A stretch of DNA of 11,297 bases from the NCBI RefSeq assembly GCF_001593285.1, contig NZ_CP012531.1, forward strand, positions 1-11,297. Reading direction: 5' to 3'. Position 1 is the stretch's first letter; each line of letters opens with the position of its first letter. The translations under genes and the position numbers were made by a program. The stretch is from Psychrobacter sp. P2G3. Its GTDB lineage: Bacteria > Pseudomonadota > Gammaproteobacteria > Pseudomonadales > Moraxellaceae. The notes under the pieces were generated by a model. The model did no database searches, was not told where the DNA came from, and saw nothing but the letters and a program-made list of their open reading frames with translations. Shown here piece after piece: positions 6,591-11,297 of the stretch.

Positions 6591-6648
6591 TTGAATTGAC
6601 AGTACTTATCGCTTATATTAAGGGTACATGAATAAGCGATAAGTACTG
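6591..6648 (+). promoter_or_regulatory. Promoter and palindromic operator of the toxin-antitoxin operon
   Basis: TTGAAT (6591-6596), a 17-bp spacer and TATATT (6614-6619) make a good sigma-70 promoter ahead of the antitoxin gene. The 17-nt arm CAGTACTTATCGCTTAT (6600-6616) covers the spacer and half the -10, and its exact inverted copy lies at 6632-6648, separated by 15 nt. Such palindromes are typical autoregulatory operators for RHH antitoxins. In RNA the start at about 6626 would leave only the right arm in the transcript, so a DNA operator is a better reading than a hairpin. There is no clear Shine-Dalgarno before the ATG at 6651. Confidence 0.7.
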
Positions 6649-6650
6649 CT

Positions 6651-6851
6651 ATGAGCACAACCAATTATAATATCCGTCTGGATCAAGAATTAAAAGACAA
6701 GGCATTTTCGGTGCTTGAGGGCTATGGTTTAACGCCTTCGCAAGCGATTAAGTTATTTTTGCATCAGGTAGCAGAAACCAATAGCATACCGCTGTCTTTT
6801 GATTATCAGACAATGCCTAGCACCAATATGCTTGAAGACGGTGATCAATGA
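6651..6851 (+). CDS. relB: RelB/DinJ-family RHH antitoxin, short
   Basis: The 66-aa product has the RelB/DinJ N-terminus: strand YNIRLD (6-11), then helices with ELKDKAFSVLEGYGLTPSQA and IKLFLHQVAETNSIPLSFD, which dimerises and binds the operator. RelB/DinJ proteins usually run 80-95 aa; this one stops shortly after the DNA-binding domain, so most of the usual toxin-binding tail is missing. The stop overlaps the brnT start by ATGA (6848-6851), showing translational coupling to a BrnT toxin rather than a RelE/YafQ toxin. It could be a repressor borrowed by the brn module or a decayed antitoxin. Confidence 0.85.
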   Translation: MSTTNYNIRLDQELKDKAFSVLEGYGLTPSQAIKLFLHQVAETNSIPLSFDYQTMPSTNMLEDGDQ

Positions 6852-7132
6852 TTGAATTTGAATGGGATGAACAGAAAGATAGCAGTAATCAACGCAAACA
6901 TGGCTTATCCTTTGAAGAAGCAGCTCGGGTATTTTTTGATCCTTTGTGTTTGCGTCAGCAAGACCGCTATGAAAATGGTGAAGAACGGTGGCAAGCGCTT
7001 GGTGCAGTGAATGGGGTAGCCGTATTGCTGGTCGCTCATACTCAAAGAGATAGTGAGGGTGGTGAGGTTATTCGTATCATATCAGCACGACCTGCCACCA
7101 AGGCTGAAAGGAGATTTTATGAACAAGGTTAG
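6848..7132 (+). CDS. brnT: BrnT-family toxin (ribonuclease, DUF497)
   Basis: The 94-aa protein matches BrnT from end to end: the opening FEWDEQKDSSNQRKHGLSFE (4-23), the central FFDP segment, and the closing IRIISARPATKAERRFYE (75-92) whose arginines and aromatic residue belong to the RelE-like active surface. BrnT cleaves RNA and halts translation until bound by BrnA. It is intact and full length. It overlaps the upstream relB by ATGA and the downstream brnA by 14 nt. Order toxin then antitoxin is normal for brnTA; a RelB-like gene ahead of it is not. Confidence 0.93.
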   Translation: MIEFEWDEQKDSSNQRKHGLSFEEAARVFFDPLCLRQQDRYENGEERWQALGAVNGVAVLLVAHTQRDSEGGEVIRIISARPATKAERRFYEQG

Positions 7133-7415
7133 CTATAAAGCAAATGAGTTACCGTCTTTAAGCGCTGAGCAAGAAGCCAATTTGCAACGATTGGCAATGC
7201 TTTCAGATGATGATATAGATTTGTCTGATATGCCTGAAGTCACAGACTGGTCGAGTGCGACTCGTGGTAGTGTGGTGGCAGATGATCCTATGGTCGGTGC
7301 CAGTATAGTGAGTCCTAGTATCATTGCTAGATTCCAGGATAAGGCGAAGAAGACCGGCGGAAACTATCAAGATATGATTAATGATGCGCTAGAAGAGTAT
7401 TTGTTAGATCATTAG
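7119..7415 (+). CDS. brnA: BrnA-family antitoxin
   Basis: The 98-aa antitoxin pairs with BrnT. The N-terminal half, with LSDMPEVTDWSSATRGS (about 32-48), is the toxin-contacting region of BrnA, and the C-terminal part (about 63-98, with a GGNYQDMINDALEEYL element) is the RHH DNA-binding domain. ATG at 7119 is chosen because AAAGGAGA precedes it by about 5 nt; an in-frame start at 7053 would lie deep inside brnT and lacks a Shine-Dalgarno. The 14-nt overlap with brnT makes the pair translationally coupled. Two RHH proteins could therefore compete for or share the 6600-6648 operator. Confidence 0.92.
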   Translation: MNKVSYKANELPSLSAEQEANLQRLAMLSDDDIDLSDMPEVTDWSSATRGSVVADDPMVGASIVSPSIIARFQDKAKKTGGNYQDMINDALEEYLLDH

Positions 7416-7433
7416 TCGATAAGCTTACAACGT

Positions 7434-7943
7434 CTAAAATGCCCACCACCTTTTTTTCTTCTCAACCGTAGCTACGGTTGAGTTGTCTGTTTTTTCTTTC
7501 TCTTTTTCAAGTGGCGGCTCATAGCTCTGCTCAGACTTTTTAAACTCTAACAGTCTCACTTGTGCGAAATCTTGGATACTGGCATTGGCTTTATCCAGCG
7601 TTTTGTTTAACTGTCCTATCTGCTGCTGATAATTTTCAATTAACTTTTTTTGATCGCTTACTTGTTGGCTGAGGTGTTCATTCTTGAGCTTTTCAAGCGC
7701 TAATAGGTGTTCAATGTCCGTATTGTGCTGAACACTTTGGCTGTTCAGAGGTGTACTTTGAACAGTGTCCACTGAACGTTCAGTACGTTTTTTAGAAATT
7801 GGCTCACCGAACACTCGCAACATTTCTGAAACGTCTATTTTCTTGTCTGCGGTTCTAGAAAGCTCACCATCACTGACTTTCTGATAGATCGTGGTTCTTG
7901 ATATACCCCATTCTTTTGCCGCTTTCGTCACCGATATGTTCAT
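7434..7943 (-). CDS. HTH plus coiled-coil plasmid DNA-binding protein
   Basis: This 169-aa protein starts with a MerR/excisionase-like helix-turn-helix (residues 2-45: ISVTKAAKEWGISRTTIYQK then KIDVSEMLRVFG), followed by a basic linker, a glutamine-rich coiled coil (about 76-135) and a lysine-rich tail ending KKKRWWAF. Proteins with this plan sit beside repM in many Moraxellaceae plasmids and are annotated as plasmid replication DNA-binding proteins; their function is not firmly known. Here it is about 6 kb from repM. AGGTGA lies 4 nt before the ATG. TGGACA and GTTCA motifs are repeated in its upstream region and also inside its own gene, suggesting autoregulation. Its 3' end contains the terminator of the converging brn operon. 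Confidence 0.8.
   Translation of the reverse strand: MNISVTKAAKEWGISRTTIYQKVSDGELSRTADKKIDVSEMLRVFGEPISKKRTERSVDTVQSTPLNSQSVQHNTDIEHLLALEKLKNEHLSQQVSDQKKLIENYQQQIGQLNKTLDKANASIQDFAQVRLLEFKKSEQSYEPPLEKEKEKTDNSTVATVEKKKRWWAF
7461..7482 (+). terminator. Palindromic terminator of the relB-brnT-brnA operon
   Basis: A perfect 22-bp palindrome (each half CTCAACCGTAG or its complement) is followed on the plus strand by TTGTCTG and a T6 run (7490-7495). It lies 46 bp after the brnA stop and within the last codons of the converging minus-strand gene, so it terminates the plus-strand operon while also encoding part of that protein's tail. On the minus strand the flank is A-rich, so it is directional. 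Confidence 0.7.
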
Positions 7944-7952
7944 TGCTCACCT

Positions 7953-8011
7953 AGTGTCCAAGTACGTTTTTAGCAAGTGTCCAGTACAACTGTCCAGAAC
8001 GTTCAGTGAAC
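7953..8011 (-). promoter_or_regulatory. Operator-like repeats upstream of the HTH gene
   Basis: Plus-strand AGTGTCCA occurs at 7953-7960 and 7976-7983, the variant ACTGTCCA at 7989-7996, and the palindrome GTTCAGTGAAC at 8001-8011, all within 70 bp of the HTH gene start. The first lies across the leader next to the Shine-Dalgarno, placed to block expression. No clear -10/-35 pair was found among them. Autoregulation by the HTH protein is inferred. Confidence 0.55.
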
Positions 8012-8112
8012 AACTATGGCATTAACTTGTCTGTGAGGCAAATTACAAATAATTTGATGTATAGTTCCAGCAATTAGAAAACTTGCTTTAGTTTTAATCA
8101 ACAAATATAGGA

Positions 8113-8118
8113 TATAAT
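8113..8118 (+). promoter_or_regulatory. Consensus -10 box for the zinc-ribbon/secreted protein pair
   Basis: A perfect TATAAT lies 29 bp before the ATG at 8148. There is no good -35 at 16-18 bp (AGTTTT at 8090 is the best placed), so the promoter may be weak or activator-dependent. Confidence 0.5.
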
Positions 8119-8147
8119 TGTTGATTATTTTAATTGAGGCTCTAACT

Positions 8148-8480
8148 ATGGCACTAGTGAATTGTCCAGAATGTTCAAATCAAGTGAGTGATACAGCCCT
8201 TGATTGCCCATCTTGTGGGACATCCTTAAATAAACTCAAAAGAAGTTTTATGGGAAATATTTTTAAGTGGTTGTTTATTTTATTTAACATTCTTATGGTC
8301 ATTGCGTCATTTAAAGCTTGTGGAGGAGTTTCTGAAGTCTATACATCTTCACAAAATGAATATGAACAAGCAGGCGCAGCAATTGGATCAACGATTGGAA
8401 TGGGGCTAATTTTAACGCTTTGGGTCTTTGTAGATATTATTTTAGGTTTGTTTGTCTTATTTACTAGACCGAAGAGATAA
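8148..8480 (+). CDS. Zinc-ribbon membrane protein of unknown function
   Basis: The 110-aa product begins with a zinc ribbon, C6-x2-C9 and C20-x2-C23, of the CPxCx(n)CPxCG kind. Two hydrophobic segments follow, at about 38-56 and 79-105, separated by a polar loop with YEQAG; the chain ends TRPKR. The ribbon would lie in the cytoplasm with both termini inside. ATG at 8148 is preferred since GAGG lies 8 nt before it; the frame also offers ATG 8118, which overlaps the -10 box and adds a hydrophobic stub that is unlikely to be translated. The secreted-protein gene follows by 31 bp, probably as an operon. Function unknown; a small membrane stress or cargo protein is only a guess. Confidence 0.8.
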   Translation: MALVNCPECSNQVSDTALDCPSCGTSLNKLKRSFMGNIFKWLFILFNILMVIASFKACGGVSEVYTSSQNEYEQAGAAIGSTIGMGLILTLWVFVDIILGLFVLFTRPKR

Positions 8481-8511
8481 CTAAATACTAATTTTTAAGG
8501 AGAGAGCAGCG

Positions 8512-8994
8512 ATGCAATCACTGAAAAAGTCTTTTGCTTATATATTAATGCTATTTGCATTTCTGTCTAGCATTAACGTATCAGTAGCATCCAGCACTAA
8601 AGCAGCCGTTGTTTATGGCACACCTTTTTACCCTTCTGACTATACCCCTGAAATGATGGTTTATGCTAGAAATGTAGAAACAGGGGAGACTTATAGCTTA
8701 AAAGTAGCTCAAGATGCCGAAAAATATAAAATGACTTTACCTGCACCTGCTACTTATATCTTCTTTTCATGGACGACCGATAAAATCGGCTCCTTTAACG
8801 ATTTAGATATAAAAATGGGCGCCGTTTTAAGTGAATGTGATGGTAGCTCAAACGCTATATGTGACCATGATGATTCTAATAAGCACTTTCCTCGCCCAAT
8901 TAAATTAACGCCAGGACAGGTAGTTAATAATTTGGAAATATCGAACTACTATTACCCTCGTGAAAAAACATATCTTTTTGTGCCAACGCCTTAA
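8512..8994 (+). CDS. Secreted protein of unknown function
   Basis: This 160-aa precursor has a clear Sec signal peptide: KK at 5-6, a hydrophobic core at about 8-22, and a probable signal peptidase I site after SVA at residue 26. There is no lipobox cysteine. The mature part is mainly beta, with YARNVETGETYSL (51-63) and a YKMTLPAPATYIFFSW stretch (72-87) that reads like a small beta-sandwich of the carboxypeptidase-regulatory or Ig-like type. C109 and C117 flank a polar loop and may form a disulphide. AAGGAGAG lies 8 nt before the ATG, giving strong translation. It follows the zinc-ribbon membrane gene closely. I do not recognise a function. Confidence 0.8.
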   Translation: MQSLKKSFAYILMLFAFLSSINVSVASSTKAAVVYGTPFYPSDYTPEMMVYARNVETGETYSLKVAQDAEKYKMTLPAPATYIFFSWTTDKIGSFNDLDIKMGAVLSECDGSSNAICDHDDSNKHFPRPIKLTPGQVVNNLEISNYYYPREKTYLFVPTP

Positions 8995-9000
8995 TTTTTG

Positions 9001-9105
9001 ATGCGTTTAACGGGTAATAGGGTGGTTCCGATTGGGTATACCTACTGGAATCTTGAGCTAGAACCTAAAGAGTTAAGCCCTCAAAAGGAAGCCATATCTA
9101 CCTAG
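9001..9105 (+). pseudogene. Possible gene remnant, 34-codon ORF
   Basis: An ATG-to-TAG reading frame of 34 codons contains GNRVVPIGYTYWNLELEP, which looks like ordinary folded-protein sequence rather than random translation. It has no Shine-Dalgarno and begins 6 bp after the secreted-protein stop. A degraded 3' end of a former cargo gene is the best guess; chance is also possible. Confidence 0.25.
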
Positions 9106-9139
9106 TAAGCTTATGAACGCTAATATTCAAGATATGGCT
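9090..9139. repeat. Inverted repeat at the convergent cargo/RloB junction
   Basis: AGCCATATCT (9090-9099) and AGATATGGCT (9130-9139) are exact inverted copies separated by 30 nt. The right arm enters the last codons of the rloB-like gene. The long loop makes a classic terminator unlikely; it could mark an insertion junction of the defence cassette or be coincidental. Confidence 0.4.
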
Positions 9140-9759
9140 ATCTTATGGTCTTCAAAAATTTCTTCTACAATCTTATATACATTAGTATAAGGGTTTTTAA
9201 TTCCTCTACTCTCCATTTGCTTTGCATTACTAATTGCTGTCCCAAGATTTTGATGCAATATTGAAAGATGATTTTCGTTTTTAGCGTATTGTTTAAGAAG
9301 CTTAGTCGTTTCAGACTTAACTTGTTGACTTGCAGTTTTTGAACCTTTCTTGTGAAAAGGCTTACTGGATTGGGTAAAGTGGAGTAGATACCATACTTCA
9401 AAGCAAGGGTCAGATAGAATAGCCTCGAAGTTTTTTTTCTGTCTTATACTTTCAACAGCTGCTTGATAAGTAGGATGTTGATCTTTGTCAAAGACACAAT
9501 AAACTTTGTCATACTCTACCTCACCTTTAAGTTTGCTAACTCTATATAGTTCCACTGCTGTTGAATAAACAGACATAGGTGCTGATCCACACTTACCTAT
9601 TATCTGAACATTAGCTGCATTGATCTTATATTTATGTATTAGGCTTTTAAAGTAATTAGGCTCAGTGACTTCGCCTTCACACACAATCAGTATATTCTTG
9701 TATTGTCTAAGAAGTTTTGACTTGCGAGATAAATTATTCTTGGGCTGCCTCTTTGACAT
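9127..9759 (-). CDS. rloB: RloB-family TOPRIM nuclease (AbiLii-like effector)
   Basis: The 210-aa protein has the RloB-type TOPRIM fold: a basic N-terminus, then ILIVCEGEVTEPNYF with catalytic Glu at E28 (23-37), the DxD motif FDKDQH (D91, D93), and the family signature SDPCFEVWYLLHF (116-128). TOPRIM domains of this group are metal-dependent nucleases. Its start overlaps the stop of the ATPase gene by one base (TAATG), so the two are translated together. ATPase-TOPRIM pairs of this sort are anti-phage abortive-infection systems: AbiL (AbiLi plus AbiLii), RloAB, and the related PARIS (AriA plus AriB) and OLD/Gabija groups. The RloB signature favours AbiL/RloAB over PARIS, whose AriB carries a different (DUF4435) domain. 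Confidence 0.9.
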   Translation of the reverse strand: MSKRQPKNNLSRKSKLLRQYKNILIVCEGEVTEPNYFKSLIHKYKINAANVQIIGKCGSAPMSVYSTAVELYRVSKLKGEVEYDKVYCVFDKDQHPTYQAAVESIRQKKNFEAILSDPCFEVWYLLHFTQSSKPFHKKGSKTASQQVKSETTKLLKQYAKNENHLSILHQNLGTAISNAKQMESRGIKNPYTNVYKIVEEIFEDHKIAIS

Positions 9760-11111
9760 TATTGTTCCGTTTTTAAAAAATTAGATTGGGAGTCAATAAA
9801 TGGAACAGCTCCAAATAAACCTTTCAAGTACTGAGCTTCATAGCTTTCACCACGATCCTTTCTCACGCTAAAATCATGCAAAGAGTAAATACGCGAAGCA
9901 TAATTCTCATCTTTTTCGACAAACCAAATCTGGTCTCGTCTAAAAAGATCTTTTTTCATTAAATGTGTGTCGTGAGTAGTAAATATTAACTGAGCGTTTG
10001 TTTTATTAGCATCATTGTCATGAAATTTTTCTATAAGGAATCTAACTAATTTAGGATGTAGATGATTATGCAACTCATCCAAGACCAAAATACTACCTTC
10101 GTTTAATGTGTCAATAATAGGGCCTGCAAGGGAAAATAGTTTTTTAGTACCCTCTGATTCTTCCTCAAAATCAATTACCTTATTCTGTCCATCAATCTCT
10201 CTAACAGACTGAAGATCAATAATTCCGCCCTCTTTAAAATCTTTGATTATTTGTGATTTTATCTCTTCAGGAATGCCAACAGGGAAAGAAAGTTTATCAA
10301 TGTCTATTTCTTCTTTTTTAACCAGAAAATCGTCGATACCAATGTCGGCGTATTTAAGAAAATCCAGTATCTGTTTTTTATATGTATTTTCACTGCAAAT
10401 AGATTTGGTATACCCCTCACCAAAATGGGAGTTAGTATCTGTTGTAATATGTAATTTTTGATCAAACCAGTCATATAACGGTTTTAATTGCTCGCTATTT
10501 AGGTTAACTGCATTAGATAAAAATAGGACGTTAGGTCGCGTATTACTCTCCCAATCGCTTTTATTGCCCTTGAATAGACTACTGAAAGTGTAATCATATC
10601 CATTTTTTTTATTTTGATCATATTTTCGATAAAACCATTCTTGAACACGACCTTTAGGATAAGCATGTAGCCATTCCTCAATAATATGTTCTTTATTAAA
10701 AATTACTCCATAATCATACCTAATAAGCTTCTGATTATCAGAATTTGTAGCAGTTTCAGATGTTTCGACATGATTAGCTACACTAGCAATGATCGAAATG
10801 CTAATTTCAATTGGTGAATCCTTTGATTCGCTATCAAAACTAAATAGATCGGTAGGTATTTTTTGATTAGGTTTGAAGTTAGTAGAGTTGATAACTAGAA
10901 ACTTCATATATTTTAAAGCTTTAATCAAATTAGATTTACCTGATGAGTTGGCACCGTAAATAACACTTGTTCTTAATAGATCAGGTGTCTTAGGAACATG
11001 AGGATCGAAAGTATTTGTTGATAGAAGTTCCTCGCCTTGAGATTTAACCATAGTAAAAGTAGCTTGTTCTTTGAACGAACGATAGTTCTTCACTGTAAAT
11101 TCAATGAGCAT
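9759..11111 (-). CDS. rloA: RloA/AbiLi-type AAA (ABC-like) ATPase
   Basis: This 450-aa ATPase has the OLD/RecF-like ABC fold: N-terminal strand MLIEFTVKNYRSF (1-13), Walker A GANSSGKS (53-60), an insertion and helical arm region at about 100-310, signature-like ESEGTKKLFSLAG (318-330), Walker B ILVLDELHNHLHP (341-353, with D345 and E346), and switch histidine in FTTHD (H380). All catalytic motifs are intact. It would sense infection and control the RloB nuclease encoded directly downstream. The start is set by the conserved N-terminal strand; Shine-Dalgarno is poor (GAG only), and the -10 box lies just 11 bp upstream, so translation may be almost leaderless. Confidence 0.92.
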   Translation of the reverse strand: MLIEFTVKNYRSFKEQATFTMVKSQGEELLSTNTFDPHVPKTPDLLRTSVIYGANSSGKSNLIKALKYMKFLVINSTNFKPNQKIPTDLFSFDSESKDSPIEISISIIASVANHVETSETATNSDNQKLIRYDYGVIFNKEHIIEEWLHAYPKGRVQEWFYRKYDQNKKNGYDYTFSSLFKGNKSDWESNTRPNVLFLSNAVNLNSEQLKPLYDWFDQKLHITTDTNSHFGEGYTKSICSENTYKKQILDFLKYADIGIDDFLVKKEEIDIDKLSFPVGIPEEIKSQIIKDFKEGGIIDLQSVREIDGQNKVIDFEEESEGTKKLFSLAGPIIDTLNEGSILVLDELHNHLHPKLVRFLIEKFHDNDANKTNAQLIFTTHDTHLMKKDLFRRDQIWFVEKDENYASRIYSLHDFSVRKDRGESYEAQYLKGLFGAVPFIDSQSNFLKTEQ

Positions 11112-11122
11112 ATAGGGACTCT

Positions 11123-11162
11123 ATTATATTTTGCAAGGTTTTTTTGGTCTAATTAACCAAAA
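11123..11162 (-). promoter_or_regulatory. Promoter and possible operator of the rloA-rloB operon
   Basis: On the minus strand a perfect TATAAT lies at 11128 down to 11123; the expected start would be near 11116, only about 5 nt before the ATG. No good -35 is found at 16-18 bp. An inverted repeat, TTTTGGT (11142-11148) and ACCAAAA (11156-11162) with a 7-nt loop, covers the -35 position and could be an operator holding the system silent. Confidence 0.5.
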
Positions 11163-11262
11163 TACTATTTTAAAATACTATATAACAGTTCTTAGCTTAT
11201 GTATATGTTTAATTCTAACTATGAGCTTTATAGAGATAAAATTACTCAAATCTTATTTCAAT

Positions 11263-11290
11263 GTTTTTAATAGTTTTTAATAGTTTTTAA
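11263..11290. repeat. Phased AT-rich repeat, possible DNA-unwinding element
   Basis: GTTTTTAATA is repeated with a 10-bp period (11263, 11273 and a partial copy at 11283). T-tracts spaced one helical turn apart give bent, easily melted DNA. The window ends 7 bp later. If the molecule is circular, this lies about 50 bp from the first iteron, exactly where an iteron origin has its AT-rich melting region. Confidence 0.6.
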
Positions 11291-11297
11291 AAGCTTT

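Noticed and set aside
7053..7118. N-terminal extension of BrnA to an upstream start
   Set aside because: The added residues are a shifted-frame translation of brnT's conserved 3' end and there is no ribosome site; ATG 7119 has a strong one.
8118..8147. N-terminal extension of the zinc-ribbon protein
   Set aside because: The upstream ATG overlaps the -10 TATAAT and lacks a Shine-Dalgarno; ATG 8148 has GAGG at the right distance.
9759..11111. PARIS (AriA-AriB) assignment for the ATPase-TOPRIM pair
   Set aside because: The nuclease carries the RloB signature (SDPCFEVWYLLHF) rather than the DUF4435 type of AriB, so AbiL/RloAB is the closer family.
11186..11214. dif-like sequence around TGTATA
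   Set aside because: Only the central hexamer resembles dif; both arms match poorly.
1..11297. Insertion sequences, integrase, tRNA or rRNA genes
   Set aside because: No transposase or integrase motif, no terminal inverted repeats with target duplications, and no tRNA-like or rRNA-like sequence was seen on either strand.

Overview
The window looks like most or all of a small accessory plasmid from a gamma-proteobacterium of the Moraxellaceae, with Psychrobacter the best guess and Acinetobacter or Moraxella possible. Base composition is AT-rich throughout. The replication module is the iteron plus Rep_3 (RepM-type) kind common in that family, and no chromosomal housekeeping gene is present. 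An AT-rich, 10-bp-phased T-tract at the right edge and the 22-bp iterons at the left edge would sit side by side if the molecule were a circle. This suggests, but does not prove, a complete circular plasmid of 11,297 bp opened at its origin.

Layout. 1-223: replication origin with four iterons. 224-1566: repM and an ATGA-overlapping gene of unknown function. 1642-4443: a single-polypeptide MmeI-like (type IIL) restriction-modification enzyme, followed by a perfect 34-bp palindromic terminator. 4504-5356: two minus-strand genes, an unknown 131-aa protein and a ribbon-helix-helix (RHH) protein like relaxosome accessory proteins. 5357-5816: a gene-free control region with a bidirectional hairpin terminator, an IncQ/MOBQ-like oriT candidate, two more inverted repeats, and eleven AGCA-core repeats spaced 11 bp apart in blocks of five and six. 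5817-6546: a small HTH protein resembling R388 StbA (or RP4 TraK) and an unknown 86-aa gene. 6651-7415: a three-gene toxin-antitoxin cassette, RelB/DinJ-like antitoxin, BrnT toxin and BrnA antitoxin, with a palindromic operator over its promoter. 7434-7943 (minus): an HTH plus coiled-coil plasmid protein with operator-like repeats upstream and within its own coding sequence. 8148-8994: a zinc-ribbon membrane protein and a secreted protein of unknown role. 9127-11111 (minus): an RloA/RloB (AbiL-type) ATPase-TOPRIM defence operon.

How it works together. Maintenance appears to rest on iteron replication, a possible single-protein StbA-type segregation locus and the toxin-antitoxin cassette. Spread would be by mobilisation in trans, because an oriT candidate and an RHH accessory gene are present but no relaxase or mating-pair gene. 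The cargo is anti-phage: an MmeI-like enzyme and an RloAB system. The most interesting region is 5440-6218, where the oriT candidate, the phased repeats and the HTH gene are arranged much like the oriT-stb junction of R388.
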